Source: JAWKOK01 sp963698255
GTDB taxonomy: Bacteria > Chloroflexota > Anaerolineae > Caldilineales > Caldilineaceae
Assembly (NCBI GenBank): GCA_963698255.1
Contig: CAVOQD010000003.1
Location: 1 to 64,000, forward strand
Direction of reading: 5' to 3'
Length of the DNA stretch: 64,000 nt
The notes under the pieces were generated by a model. The model was not told the DNA's origin, did no database searches, and worked only from the letters and a program-made list of their open reading frames with translations. Below are positions 10,222 to 22,946 of this stretch, one piece after another. How positions within the stretch are numbered: position 1 is the first letter of the stretch; every line of letters starts with the position of its first letter. The position numbers and the translations under genes are program-made.

Positions 10222-10251
10222 TTGACCCCGCTGGATCAACTGCGCTATCAT
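10222..10251 (+). promoter_or_regulatory. Candidate promoter implying a leaderless rlmN transcript
   Basis: TTGACC (10222-10227), 18-nt spacer, TATCAT (10246-10251). The rlmN ATG at 10258 begins only 6 nt after the -10 box, about where transcription would start. Confidence 0.45.
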
Positions 10252-10257
10252 GGAGGC

Positions 10258-11376
10258 ATGACAAACCTGCCTCTGATTCCATCTGAAACTGAATTGAAAA
10301 CATTCGAAGACAAGAGTGGATTGCTCGAACTGTCCAGCGACGCTCTGGCCGCGTTTGTGGCCGATTTGGGCCAGCCGGCCTATCGTTCCCGACAGATCTG
10401 GGAGTGGATCTACAAGCGCTATGCGGGCGACTTCGAGAGCATGTCCAATCTGCCCAAGACGCTGCGCGCCGAGTTGGCTCAGCGCGCCTATGTCGATCCG
10501 CTGACGCCGGTGGCGAGTCTGGTCTCTGAAGACCGCGACACCCACAAGGTGCTCTTCCGGCTGGCCGACGGCCAGACCATCGAAACCGTGCTCATGCTCT
10601 ACGACCGGCGGCGCACGCTCTGCATCAGCTCCCAGGTCGGCTGCGCCATGGGCTGCACCTTTTGTGCCACCGCGCTGGGCGGGCTGGCACGCAACCTGAC
10701 CGCCGGCGAGATCATCGCCCAGGTGCTCTACTTTGCCCGCTACCTGGCCGATCCCGAGGCGCAGCCGGAGACCAACGTCACCCGCCCGACCAGCGTCTCC
10801 AACATCGTGCTCATGGGCATGGGCGAGCCGATGCACAACTACAACAACGTCTGGACCGCGCTGCGGCGTCTGGTCGACAACGACGCTTTCGGCCTGGGCG
10901 CACGCAACATCACGCTGAGCACCGTAGGGCTGGCCCCCATGATCGACCGCATGAGCGATGAGGGTTTGCAGATCGGGCTGGCCGTTAGCCTGCATGCCCC
11001 CAATGACGAGTTGCGCTCTCAGCTTGTGCCCATCAACAGCCGCTATCCGGTGGATGAGATTCTGGCCGCGGTCAAGCGCTACGTCTGGCACACCAATCGA
11101 CGTGTCACGTTCGAATATGCGCTGATGCGAGGCATCAACGACAGCGAGGAATTGGCCTACGAATTGGCAGGCAAGCTGCGCCCTATCCACTGTCACGTCA
11201 ATGTGATTCCGCTCAACCCGATTCCAGACAGTCCCTACCAGCCGACCAGCGACGAAGATACCCGTCGTTTCGTCGAGATTCTGAACGAGAACCACGTGCC
11301 GGCCACGATTCGAGTGCGCCGGGGCATCGAGATCAGCGCCGGCTGCGGGCAACTGCGCCAGGCTGTCGAGTTGTAG
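10258..11376 (+). CDS. rlmN: 23S rRNA (adenine-2503-C2)-methyltransferase RlmN
   Basis: Radical-SAM enzyme that methylates C2 of A2503 in 23S rRNA and A37 in some tRNAs; 372 residues, the family size. The iron-sulfur motif CAMGCTFC is intact, preceded by the conserved SSQVGC (the first Cys region used for the methyl carrier system) and followed by GMGEPMHNYNNV; the resolving Cys near the C-terminus lies in ISAGCGQLR. The ATG at 10258 has GGAGG only 1-2 nt upstream, too close for a normal ribosome site, while a promoter ends 6 nt before it, so leaderless translation is plausible. Longer upstream frames would run through the palindromic repeat and are rejected. Confidence 0.94.
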   Translation: MTNLPLIPSETELKTFEDKSGLLELSSDALAAFVADLGQPAYRSRQIWEWIYKRYAGDFESMSNLPKTLRAELAQRAYVDPLTPVASLVSEDRDTHKVLFRLADGQTIETVLMLYDRRRTLCISSQVGCAMGCTFCATALGGLARNLTAGEIIAQVLYFARYLADPEAQPETNVTRPTSVSNIVLMGMGEPMHNYNNVWTALRRLVDNDAFGLGARNITLSTVGLAPMIDRMSDEGLQIGLAVSLHAPNDELRSQLVPINSRYPVDEILAAVKRYVWHTNRRVTFEYALMRGINDSEELAYELAGKLRPIHCHVNVIPLNPIPDSPYQPTSDEDTRRFVEILNENHVPATIRVRRGIEISAGCGQLRQAVEL

Positions 11377-11384
11377 CGAGATCT

Positions 11385-11460
11385 CTGTAGCACGACATTG
11401 ATGTCATAGCATACGGGCTTATCCAGTAGCCGGCGCTACGACATCAATGTCGTGCTACAG
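11385..11460. repeat. Dispersed palindrome family A, copy 2
   Basis: Arms 11385-11410 and 11435-11460 (CTGTAGCACGACATTGATGT... and its complement) match the family at 6408 and 63231, with compensated changes (TTGAT/ATCAA instead of TTTAT/ATAAA). It sits between the rlmN stop and the DAK2 gene. Confidence 0.85.
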
Positions 11461-11479
11461 ATTACATAGACTGTACTCA

Positions 11480-13247
11480 ATGAGTGAAACCAATCAGCAC
11501 GATTTGGCCGATAAATACCCGGAAGCCCTGCCTGTCGTCGAACTGGACGGCGGCGATGTCCGACTGCTTCTGCGCGCCGCCTACGATTGGCTGGGCCACA
11601 ACTACGAGCTGGTCAACCGCATGAACGTCTTCCCCGTGCCCGATGGCGACACCGGCGCCAACATGCTGTTGACGCTCAAGGCTGCCTGGGCATCGATCGT
11701 CGATCATGGCGGCGACAGCGCCGACGGCGTGATGGCCGCGGCCGCGGAGGGCGCTCACCATGGGTCGCGGGGAAACTCCGGCGTGATTCTGGGGCAGTGG
11801 CTGCACGGCCTGGCAAAGAGCCTGGATGGTGTTGTCAACCTGAACGCTGCCGATCTGGTCATTGCACTGCGCAGTGGCAGCCAAGCCGCCTACGCCGCGG
11901 TGCCGTCGCCCGTCGAGGGCACGATACTCACCGTCGCCAACGACGTGGCCGCGGCTGCCGAACGGTCGCAGAGCGAAGAACTGCGCGCGCTGCTGGCCGA
12001 AATCGTCCAGGCTGCCGATGAGAGCGTCGCCCGCACGCCCGACCTGCTGCCGATTCTCAAAAAGGCCGGCGTTGTCGATTCCGGCGGCAAGGGTCTCTAC
12101 TTCGTGTTGGACGGCATGCATCGGGCGCTGACCGGTCGTCTGTCCATCGCTAGCGGCGACGAGCACCTCGGTGAAGTCATCGAAAGTGTTGTGGATCAGG
12201 CCATTGGCAAGGGCATGCGTGACCTGCCCCCGTTGGAGTGGGGCTTTGACGTCCAATTTTTGGTCGAGAAGCCGTCTAAACCGGTGGCCGAGATTCTTGC
12301 CGACATCAGCGCCATGGGCGATTGTCCGCTGGTCGAAGGCGATGAAAACTTGGTCAAGGTCCACGTCCACGTCTTCGATCCGGGGGAAGCGCTGAGCTAT
12401 GGCGTGACACTTGGCTTTGTGACTGATGTGGTTGTGGAGAACATGGACGACATGGCCGCCAGCGCCCAATTGGGCGGCGAGGAGCGGGCTGCGTCTGCCG
12501 CTTCATCGGGCGTTTCCATGGGACATCGTCTGCCTGAGGCAAATGAGATCGGCCTTGATCGCGGTCTCGCCGGGCGATGGATTTACGTCGATTCTGCATG
12601 ATCTCGGCGTTCATGCGGTCGTCCGCGGCGGGCAGACCATGAACCCGAGCACGGCGCAGCTTGCCGAGGCCATCAACCTCTTGCCCAGTCGGCGCATCGT
12701 GATCCTGCCCAACAATGGCAATATCGTGATGGCGGCTCAGCAGGCGGCAACATTGGCCATGGAAGCATCGGGCCAAAACGGGACAGATCAAGATGGGCAT
12801 GACGGTCGTTCGGTGGTCGTGGCGCCGAGCAAGACCTTGCCTCAGGGAATTGCGGCGCTGCTCGCCTACGATCCGACTACGACTGACCTTCAGGCGCTGG
12901 CGCATGCGATGGATGACTGCATGGCGCACGTGCAGACCGGCGAGGTGACCCAGGCCGTGCGCAGCGGTGAGTTTGACGGCTTGACTGTGGAGATCGGTGA
13001 TATCATCGGCCTGCACAATGGCCGGCTGGTCTTGAGTGCATCCGCTCCGGTCGATGCCGTGCTCGATCTATTGACCTTGATGGTACATGACGACACCGAA
13101 GTCGTCACCCTCTACTACGGCGACTTCATTGATCAACGCGCGGCCGAAAATTTGGTTGAACAACTGCGCGGCGTTTATTCTGAACTGGATATCGAGGCTG
13201 CCTACGGCGGGCAGCCTCACTATTTCTACATCCTCTCTGCGGAGTAA
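11480..13247 (+). CDS. DAK2-domain (YloV/FakA-like) fatty acid kinase subunit (frameshifted near 12551)
   Basis: About 588 residues. The N-terminal DAK2 domain (MNVFPVPDGDTGANM and GARGNSG-like HHGSRGNSGVI) binds ATP and magnesium; the middle and C-terminal parts match the FakA/YloV architecture. In Firmicutes FakA phosphorylates fatty acids presented by FakB (DegV) proteins; that partner is encoded immediately downstream, which supports the same role here. The two halves lie in different frames, joined by removing one G near 12551 (...EI then ALIAVSPGDGF). The start at 11480 follows the family A palindrome. First gene of a likely operon with DegV (10-nt gap) and recG. Confidence 0.85.
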
Positions 13248-13256
13248 AAGATCGGT

Positions 13257-14116
13257 ATGGAAACAGTACGTATTGTCACAGATAGCAATGCATTTCTGCC
13301 AGCGGCGATTCTGGAAAAATACCCCATCGACGTGATTCCCCATCGGATCAAGGTGGGCGGAGCCATGGTCGAGGAAACCGACGATTTTGGCGCCGACAAT
13401 CTCTTCACGCGCTACCAAGAAGCGCAACTCAACGGTGAGGGGGGCAGCCGTTGATTCAGGCTGCCGACATCAACACGATCCTCGATGTCTACCAGCAGCC
13501 CGGCAAAGAGACCGAGCAGATCGTGTCGATCCATATGAGCAGCCACTTGAGCCCCATGTGGCAGCAGGCGCGCCGGGCTGCCGAGATGCTCAAGGGGCGA
13601 TACACCATCCGCGTGATCGACAGCCTGAGCACATCGTTCGGCATGGGGCTGTTGGTCGAGGAGGCGGCCAAGGCGGCCATGGCCGGCGAGTCAGTCAATG
13701 AGATCGCACGCATCGTCAATGGCGCGGTGCCTCATCTTTATGTGACTGCCTTTGCCGAAAGCCTCGGCTATCTGGAGCGCAGCGCCGGCCTGAACCCTTC
13801 CCAGAGTCTGCTTGGCACAATGCTCGGCATCAAACCGATGCTCATGATGGAAGAAGGACGATTGGTGCCACTGGAAAAGGTTCAGACACGCGAGGAAGTC
13901 GTGGACAAGTTGGTTGAGTTCGTGACCGAATTCGCCAATGTCGAAGCGCTGGGCATTGTCCAACACGCCTATCAGGAGCCGCGTGACCTGTTGATCGAAC
14001 GTCTCCAAGAGGCGCTGCCCGAGCTGAAGATACAGTGCGTCAACTATGCGCCGAGCTTGGCGACCTATTTGGGGCCGAACATGATGGGCGTCATGGTCTA
14101 CGAGGGGAGTTTCTAA
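13257..14116 (+). CDS. DegV family fatty-acid-binding protein (FakB-like; frameshifted near 13440)
   Basis: About 286 residues of the DegV/EDD fold. The N-terminal IVTDSNAFLP and DVIPHRIKVGG strands, VIDSLSTSFG and the C-terminal half with a GIKPML motif are typical of the family, which holds an acyl chain and presents it to FakA. The usual Ser/Thr head-group motif is divergent here (SSHLSPMW). The two frames join at a run of six G near 13440 (one base missing or two extra). It starts 9 nt after the DAK2 gene and ends 2 nt before recG, so the three are almost certainly co-transcribed. Confidence 0.85.
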
Positions 14117-14118
14117 CC

Positions 14119-16710
<2,592 letters not shown>

Positions 16711-16732
16711 GAATTTGACATAACGCTTTTTT

Positions 16733-16860
16733 GTCACAGATGCACACAGATTTGTACGGATAAGGACACAGATGATTTTACCGTTCCACGGGGATCCTGG
16801 CTTCCGCCAGAAAATATCTGTGAGCATTCATTGCTTATCAGTGGCCATCTGTGACAAATT
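16733..16860. repeat. Palindromic CACAGAT-type intergenic repeat
   Basis: The left part reads TTGTCACAGATGCACACAGA and the right part ends GGCCATCTGTGACAA, so the two ends are complementary. Additional CACAGAT and ATCTGTG words lie between. It fills the space between recG and the next gene. Confidence 0.65.
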
Positions 16861-16878
16861 GATCTTTTCTCAGGAGAA

Positions 16879-17733
16879 ATGAACCCTATGAAACTTGGCT
16901 GTTTTCAGAGTAACCGTGGTCTGCGCGACATGGCGTACGCGGAGTTTGTCACCGGTGCGATGGCCTTGGGCTACGAGGCCTTTGACGTGCCGCCCAACGA
17001 CGCGGATGCCGTAATGCTGGTGCGCGAGCAGGGCGCGACCGTCTACGCCACCAGCGCCGTTGTACCGCCCGATCTGAGCAAGGACGCGGCGCGCCAGCAG
17101 GAGATCGTTGACGTTGTCACGACGGCCATCGACTCTGCGGCAGCGCAGGAGGTCGGCGTGATCACGCACCTGATCGGCCGTGACATGAGCGTCAGCGCCG
17201 ATGAGAACATCGCAATCTTCGCCGAGATCTACACGCCGATTGCCGCCCATGCCGAGGCCAAGGGCGTGCGCCTGGCCTTCGAAAACTGGCCGCGCAACGG
17301 TACCATGCTCGCCATCACGCCCGAACTGTGGGGCGCCATGTTCAACGCTGTGCCGTCGCCGGCGCTTGGCCTCTGCTACGATCCGTCGCATTTGCATTGG
17401 CTGGGCATCGACTACATCCAGCCGATCTGGGATTTCCGTGATCGCATCTACCACGCCCACGCCAAGGACACCGAGATCCTGGAGATCGGACGCAACTTCT
17501 TCGGCATCTATGGCCGCCAGCTTGAAGCCACGACGCCGACCGAGTGGTGGCTCTACCGGCTACCGGGCTACGGCGATGTCGATATGGTTCGCTACATCGA
17601 TACGCTCTACCAGGTGGGCTACAATGAGGTGCTGAGCCTGGAGCATGAGGACCCGGTCTGGAGCAATACGCCTGAGCTGGCCATGCGTGGCTTGCAGTTG
17701 GCCCAGCAGTTTTTGGCGCCGTATTTGGCGTAG
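16879..17733 (+). CDS. Sugar phosphate isomerase/epimerase-like TIM-barrel protein
   Basis: 284 residues of the AP-endonuclease-2/xylose-isomerase-like TIM barrel superfamily. The metal-site segments are recognisable: RLAFENWP, LCYDPSHLHWLG, YHAHAKDTEI and VLSLEHEDPVW (Glu, Asp/His, His and Glu ligands). Such enzymes isomerise or epimerise keto-sugars or inositol derivatives; the substrate is not evident. A strong ribosome site (CAGGAGAA) precedes ATG 16879; ATG 16888 is at a more usual distance and is an equally good start. It stands alone between a palindromic repeat and a bidirectional terminator. Confidence 0.8.
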   Translation: MNPMKLGCFQSNRGLRDMAYAEFVTGAMALGYEAFDVPPNDADAVMLVREQGATVYATSAVVPPDLSKDAARQQEIVDVVTTAIDSAAAQEVGVITHLIGRDMSVSADENIAIFAEIYTPIAAHAEAKGVRLAFENWPRNGTMLAITPELWGAMFNAVPSPALGLCYDPSHLHWLGIDYIQPIWDFRDRIYHAHAKDTEILEIGRNFFGIYGRQLEATTPTEWWLYRLPGYGDVDMVRYIDTLYQVGYNEVLSLEHEDPVWSNTPELAMRGLQLAQQFLAPYLA

Positions 17734-17791
17734 CCAGGGCCAGTCGAGTTATGTAGCAAGGCAGCGCGGGCGGCGATCTGCAACAATAGAC

Positions 17792-17848
17792 ACAAAAAAG
17801 AGGAGGTCAGGATGACGGCGCCGTCATCCTGACCTCCTCTTTTTTTGT
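17792..17848. terminator. Strong bidirectional intrinsic terminator
   Basis: A near-perfect hairpin: A-tract, AGAGGAGGTCAGGATGACGG, its complement, then seven T. Both strands show a GC-rich stem followed by a U-tract. It separates the convergent TIM-barrel and citrate synthase genes. Confidence 0.93.
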
Positions 17849-17862
17849 AACTGCGTACCTGC

Positions 17863-19149
17863 CTATCGTTCGCTCAACGGCACGTAATTTCGTTCGTCGG
17901 CGCCCAGATAGATCTGGCGCGGGCGGGCGATGCGTTGCTCTGGATCCTCGATCAGTTCGTTCCATTGGGCCAGCCAGCCGGGCGCTCGACCCAGCGTGAA
18001 GAGCACGGTGAACATGTCGGGCGGGAAGCCCATGGCCTGATAGATGATGCCGCTGTAGAAGTCGACGTTGGGATAGAGGTTGCGGCTGAGGAAGAAGTCA
18101 TCATTGAGTGCGATCTCTTCCAGCGCAATTGCGATGTCGATGAGCGGATTGCTGCCGGTCACTTCGAAGACTTCGTGGGCGATCTGCTTGATGATCTTGG
18201 CACGCGGGTCGTAGTTCTTGTAAACGCGATGGCCAAAACCCATCAGGCGGAACTCACGTTTCTTGACGCGATCCATGTACTCAGGCACGCGCTTCACATC
18301 GCCGATCTCTTGAAGCATGCGGATCACGGCTTCGTTGGCGCCGCCATGCCTTGGGCCAAAGAGGGCGGCCGCAGCCCCGGCCATTGCACTGTACGGGTCG
18401 GCATGGGAGGAACCGATAGCCCGCATCACCGACGTGGAACAGTTCTGCTCGTGATCTGCATGCAGAATCAGCAGGATATCCAGCGCCTTGGCCAAAACGG
18501 GATCGACGTCGTACTCGCTCTGTCCCATGTAGTCGAGCATATAGAGGAAGTTGGCCGTATACCCCAGGTCGCTGTTGGGATAGTTCATGGGTCGCCCGAT
18601 GCGATGACGATAGCCGATGGCGGCGATGGTGGGCAATTTGCCCAACATGCGCAGGATCTGTTTGTCACGTACCGCTTTGTTTTCGACCTGGGTAGCTTCA
18701 GGGTGCATCGTTGACATAAATGCCAGGGCGCTGATCATCATACCCATGGGGTGGGCGTCATAGCGGAAGGAACGCAACAGACCGACCAGATTCTCATGGA
18801 CATAGGTGTGGTGGCAGACGTCATATTCCCAGGCTTTTGCGGTCTCTTTGTCCGGTAACTCACCGTTGATGAGCAGATAGGCGACTTCGAGGAAACTACT
18901 ATGTTCGGCCAACTGCTCAATTGGGTAACCTCGGTAGCGCAGGATGCCTTTGTCCCCATCGATATAGGTGATGCTGCTCTTGCAGGCGGCCGTGTTGCCG
19001 TAGCCGGGGTCATAGGTCATTGTGCCGAACTCTTCAGGATCGACCTTGATCTGGCGAAGGTCAATCGCATTGATCGTACTGTGATCTATCGGGAGGTCAT
19101 AGGATTTCCCGGTGCGATTATCAGTGATCGTGAAGGTGTTATTGCTCAT
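17863..19149 (-). CDS. gltA: Citrate synthase (type II-like)
   Basis: Condenses oxaloacetate and acetyl-CoA to citrate at the entry of the TCA cycle; 428 residues, the size of bacterial hexameric-type enzymes. Catalytic regions are present: GSSHADPYSAMAGAAAALFG with the first active-site His near the following HGGANEAV, MGFGHRVYKNYDPRA with the second His and Arg, and the downstream NVDFYSG with the catalytic Asp. GDKGILRYRGYPIEQLAEHS is the family N-terminal signature. ATG at 19149 has AAGGAG at good distance. A promoter is seen upstream on the same strand, and the transcript ends in the bidirectional terminator. Confidence 0.95.
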   Translation of the reverse strand: MSNNTFTITDNRTGKSYDLPIDHSTINAIDLRQIKVDPEEFGTMTYDPGYGNTAACKSSITYIDGDKGILRYRGYPIEQLAEHSSFLEVAYLLINGELPDKETAKAWEYDVCHHTYVHENLVGLLRSFRYDAHPMGMMISALAFMSTMHPEATQVENKAVRDKQILRMLGKLPTIAAIGYRHRIGRPMNYPNSDLGYTANFLYMLDYMGQSEYDVDPVLAKALDILLILHADHEQNCSTSVMRAIGSSHADPYSAMAGAAAALFGPRHGGANEAVIRMLQEIGDVKRVPEYMDRVKKREFRLMGFGHRVYKNYDPRAKIIKQIAHEVFEVTGSNPLIDIAIALEEIALNDDFFLSRNLYPNVDFYSGIIYQAMGFPPDMFTVLFTLGRAPGWLAQWNELIEDPEQRIARPRQIYLGADERNYVPLSER

Positions 19150-19294
19150 GTACGGTGCTCCTTCAGGTGGGATCGGTTGTGTGGTTGCCAAATGCATGTT
19201 TCAGAGCGCCGGTGAGCGCCCAAAATTTCTTTGCCCATCGAGATAGGCGCCGCCATCGCGCCGCAGGGTTGCCGGCCGAAAAACGATATTGACC

Positions 19295-19323
19295 ATTATG
19301 CCTGTTCTGTGCGCCGTTGACAA
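19295..19323 (-). promoter_or_regulatory. Probable promoter of citrate synthase
   Basis: On the minus strand: TTGTCA, exactly 17-nt spacer, CATAAT. The -10 box ends about 145 nt before the start codon, leaving a fairly long leader. Confidence 0.5.
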
Positions 19324-19407
19324 GCCAAAACTAGACATCGTTGCCAGTTTAACACGAGTGGGCTGAAATTTCGCGTAACCATGGTGACAAACCGATTCCT
19401 GTCGCAT

Positions 19408-22400
19408 TCATCGGATCTGCGGCAGATAAATTGAGTGGCAGACCTCGCTATCGTCATCTGCCGGCACGCCCGGCGTCGAGGCGATCCATGTTGCGTTGGC
19501 CGATGGACAGGCGTACGCTCCCTCGCCGGTGATTTCGTCGCCGTATCGATGTAGATCGATCAGGCGATTGAAGCGAATATTGGCGTCGAACAGGGCGACC
19601 GAACCGCCCTCGGGATCCAGCGTGAAGTTCGTGTGTGTCGGCCCGGCCTCTGGGTTGCCATCCGTAATGAAGACCACGCGACTGTCCGCTTCCAGCATGA
19701 TATCGGCCGCAATCAGGAATCGGGTCGAGTCATCCGGCTCGTTTGACAGGTACATGCCGGCCAATGAAATCGCGTCATCACCGTAGTTGTGTAGCTCGAT
19801 CCAGCTCTCTGTCCTTTCCTCATCGTCCGCAATCAGCGGCGCACTAAATCGACTGATGCGTACCGACGGGCGCTCATAGCCTACGATGACGATATGGACG
19901 TCATTCGGATCTGCGGACGGGGATCGAGAGCGGATGCCCTCGTCATCTGCGGTTTCGATGGCATAGTTGACCAAGGAGCCGGGAGGCTGGCCGGGAATCT
20001 CGGCTTCGTAGCGACCGTATCGGGTTCGCATCATGGGGAGGCTCTGCCAGGGACCGTCGTTGACGGAATAGCTCAACTGGGCGCTTGTCACATACCCGTC
20101 GTCACCGATCTCCGCCGTGATGTGGATCGGGCTGTCTGCAGGCGCATAGGGATCTGCCGGTTCCGTGATGCCAACATAGGGCCCAGAGCGATTCCGACTG
20201 CCGGGCGATGCAAGCGAAAGCAGGCTAGATTCCTGGGCGCCATCCGGGAATCGCCCCCACGAGCGATCCGGCGGCGGCAACTCATAGGAAAGCGTGTCGA
20301 TCAGGGTCTGTCCATCCGCTGAATAGAGGCTGACCGCGCCGGCGGCCGCCGGCATCCGCAGCGATAGGTGGTTTCGCCCTTGCGCCGGTTCGCCGTCAAG
20401 CCAGACAATGGCATGGCCCAGCGGCGGGACCTGGATCGGGTGGTCGATGCGAAAAGGGGCGCCTTCTTGTGATGCAATCTTGAGATGAAATCCTTGAAGA
20501 GAGACTGTCTCAAGACCGGCGTTGTAGATCTCGATCCACGGTTCGTGGCAGTCGCTCGGATCGGGATCGTCGGGGTCACACAGTGCCGTGGCGTTGTCCG
20601 GCATAACTTCATTGATGGTGAGGAATGGACCTCGGGCATCGCAAAACCGAGGGATCTCATCGAGGATGAACGCTCTGCGTTTGCCGGCCCAGCTCTTGAT
20701 CCGATTTGGCTCAGCATCGAACCGGTCACTCTCTTCCCAGCCAAACTTGTGCCAGTCGCCTCGTGCGGCCTCTTGAATTTCGGCATAGAGGCCATCGACG
20801 ATTGGCTCGAACTCAAGCTCGGACAGGGATTCCTCGGCGAGCTGTTGCACTCGTGTGCAATAATACGCTTTGAATTGTGGGATGCTGAGCACCCGGCTCA
20901 GGAGCACATTGGGGCCGTTGAAGGCGACCGGGCTCTGAAACGTGCCCATGTCCACGGGCTTGTCGTGGTCACGCTTTGGTGAAAACCCGTCAACAACGCC
21001 CCAAGTGTAGTCCGGATCCCAGGGCGAGATCTCCCAACGGTCTCGGTCCAGGTCATGGATGAGAAAGACGTTGTGGCGGGTGAAATCCATGTTCTGGGTG
21101 AGGACGATCACGGCGTAGTAATCCAGGAATCGCGTCACATCCAAGCGCGCTGTCAGTTGGCCGGCAATCGATCGTTCATCATTGTGATTGATCATCTCGA
21201 AGAACGAGATCAGATCGCCGTAGCCCGATCCGGAGTTGGTCTTTTTGGTGAAGGCTGCATGATATTCGTCCACGCTGTCGAGCAGACTGCCCCAGTTGCC
21301 GTACGGCGTCCATTTGGCGGCATAGATGCTGGCATCGGCGTTGCGTTGGGTCCGCTGCAAAAAGGCGCGGTCGACCTCTTCTGCATCATCATACAGACCG
21401 GCATACGTCCCGTTGACAAAGAGCAGCGCCGGTACACTGGTCGGAGGTCGGATGCCGGCTTCATCGTAGAGCCAGTAGGCCAGTGCGCCTCGCAGAAGCG
21501 AAGGATCTTCATACTGGGCGCGCAGGTTCAACCGATCGCGCGGTTCGACGGGCGATTGATTGGGAAAGATAATTTTCCATGACTTTTTGGGATAAAATCG
21601 GCCCACATGGCCGCGAAATCGCACCTCTGCCGGATATCGCCGGCCCTCATGGGTCACAAGTGCCGGCACTTCAACATTTGACCGCACATCCGATTGCAGG
21701 AGGGCGAGGTTGCTCCCCGAGATCTCGATTTCGTAGACGGGAAAGGCGGCATCTTCGGGATCCAGCGGCCGTGCCAAGACGGTGGGCGTTCGTTCACTTT
21801 CGTTGTCGAACAGATCGACCGCCGCAAGCTGGTAGTGCCAAAGGTCGAAAGAAGGCGGCACATTCGCCGGCAGATCGAGGAAGGTGTCAACATAGGCGGA
21901 ACCGCGGACGGGTTGATCGCTGATCCGAATGAAGGGTCCGTCCAAGTTGGGCGATCGATAGATGTGATAGCCGCCAATTGCTGGGTCGGAACTGGCTGTC
22001 CATGTCAGTATGTTTGCATTGAAGCTGGGCGTGACTCGGCTATTTTGGGGGGCTTCGGGTCGCACGTCAGTGGCGGCGACAGGAATGATCTCAATTGCCG
22101 CCATATGTGTTGATCCCACGCCGGCTTGGGCGACGATATCCAGAGAGCCGTCGTTCACCTCAGTCAGAAAGCGGCGCACATCCGCTCGCCCTAGCCCGGC
22201 TTGTTCAAAGAGGTCAAGTCCTTCCAGGATGGGCGTTCCCTCAATCGAGACATCGAAGACTGTCTGCCCGGATCCCTGGGCGCTGATCTCCGCGAAATGC
22301 AGCACAACAACATATTGGCCCATCGGGATCTCGTCGATCCGGTAGGTTGTCCACTGTTTGAGTCTGGTGAGATAGAGCGTAGGATCGTCGGTTCCTGCAA

Positions 22401-22770
22401 TTGGAAATGAGGGCCGCAGATCATCTTTGGCGCCGTCTACATATCCATAGCTGCCGGGACGCCAGGCTTGGTCAGGCAAGAATGTCGTGCCGTCGATGGA
22501 CGTGTATGCTGCCGTCGCGCCCAGATTGATGGCGATGGGCAAACCAGGCTTTTCGTCCGCAATCAGGTCGTCGGCACGCGCCGATTCGGTGGCAGTGATC
22601 GTGATGGCAAAAGCCATGCTCAGAGCGCCCGTCAGCAGCCATATCAGTACGATGATGGCGGATCGGGAGGCAAGACCATGGGTCTCCACAGCGCGGCGCA
22701 AGCGCGCCGGGGGGTTGGACTTCAGCCGTACGTGAGTGAAGCGATGTGAAAAGGGGTAGCGACGAGTCAA
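19408..22770 (-). CDS. Secreted CotH-kinase protein with malectin-like and two lamin-tail domains
   Basis: 1120 residues. A basic leader with one hydrophobic segment (about residues 37-60, ending SARA) is a signal peptide or anchor. Next comes a malectin-like carbohydrate-binding domain (about 75-230), an Fn3-like stretch (about 240-330), then a CotH protein-kinase-like domain (about 345-700) with VRFRGHVGRFYPKKSWKI, LRAQYEDPSLLRGALAYWL and the catalytic-region motif SPWDPDYTWG. A first lamin-tail domain follows (INEVMPD... WIEIYN), a Fn3/Ig-like linker, and a second lamin-tail domain (SWIELHNYG) at the C-terminus. CotH proteins phosphorylate Ser in other secreted proteins. The start is a TTG with AGGAAGGGA just upstream. 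Function here: cell-surface, partner unknown. Confidence 0.82.
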   Translation of the reverse strand: MTRRYPFSHRFTHVRLKSNPPARLRRAVETHGLASRSAIIVLIWLLTGALSMAFAITITATESARADDLIADEKPGLPIAINLGATAAYTSIDGTTFLPDQAWRPGSYGYVDGAKDDLRPSFPIAGTDDPTLYLTRLKQWTTYRIDEIPMGQYVVVLHFAEISAQGSGQTVFDVSIEGTPILEGLDLFEQAGLGRADVRRFLTEVNDGSLDIVAQAGVGSTHMAAIEIIPVAATDVRPEAPQNSRVTPSFNANILTWTASSDPAIGGYHIYRSPNLDGPFIRISDQPVRGSAYVDTFLDLPANVPPSFDLWHYQLAAVDLFDNESERTPTVLARPLDPEDAAFPVYEIEISGSNLALLQSDVRSNVEVPALVTHEGRRYPAEVRFRGHVGRFYPKKSWKIIFPNQSPVEPRDRLNLRAQYEDPSLLRGALAYWLYDEAGIRPPTSVPALLFVNGTYAGLYDDAEEVDRAFLQRTQRNADASIYAAKWTPYGNWGSLLDSVDEYHAAFTKKTNSGSGYGDLISFFEMINHNDERSIAGQLTARLDVTRFLDYYAVIVLTQNMDFTRHNVFLIHDLDRDRWEISPWDPDYTWGVVDGFSPKRDHDKPVDMGTFQSPVAFNGPNVLLSRVLSIPQFKAYYCTRVQQLAEESLSELEFEPIVDGLYAEIQEAARGDWHKFGWEESDRFDAEPNRIKSWAGKRRAFILDEIPRFCDARGPFLTINEVMPDNATALCDPDDPDPSDCHEPWIEIYNAGLETVSLQGFHLKIASQEGAPFRIDHPIQVPPLGHAIVWLDGEPAQGRNHLSLRMPAAAGAVSLYSADGQTLIDTLSYELPPPDRSWGRFPDGAQESSLLSLASPGSRNRSGPYVGITEPADPYAPADSPIHITAEIGDDGYVTSAQLSYSVNDGPWQSLPMMRTRYGRYEAEIPGQPPGSLVNYAIETADDEGIRSRSPSADPNDVHIVIVGYERPSVRISRFSAPLIADDEERTESWIELHNYGDDAISLAGMYLSNEPDDSTRFLIAADIMLEADSRVVFITDGNPEAGPTHTNFTLDPEGGSVALFDANIRFNRLIDLHRYGDEITGEGAYACPSANATWIASTPGVPADDDSEVCHSIYLPQIR

Positions 22771-22808
22771 ATTCCCTTCCTACTGCTGGTATGATCAGCC
22801 AGCTATTC

Positions 22809-22930
22809 GATAGACCGCGGATTCGGCGAATGAGGCTGTTCACGGGGTGGGCGAACAGCGCCATTACACTGGATAAGATCCGAAATCATCCGGTATTGTC
22901 CGCCTGATTCGCCCAATCCGCGGTCTATCA
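22809..22930. repeat. Dispersed palindrome family B, copy 1
   Basis: Outer arms GATAGACCGCGGATT / AATCCGCGGTCTATC flank a longer loop than in the other copies; an extra inner palindrome (GCTGTTCAC...GTGGGCGAACAGC) lies inside. Related copies are at 31453-31548 and 32381-32475. Confidence 0.85.
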
Positions 22931-22946
22931 GCCTATGCCTGAATCG

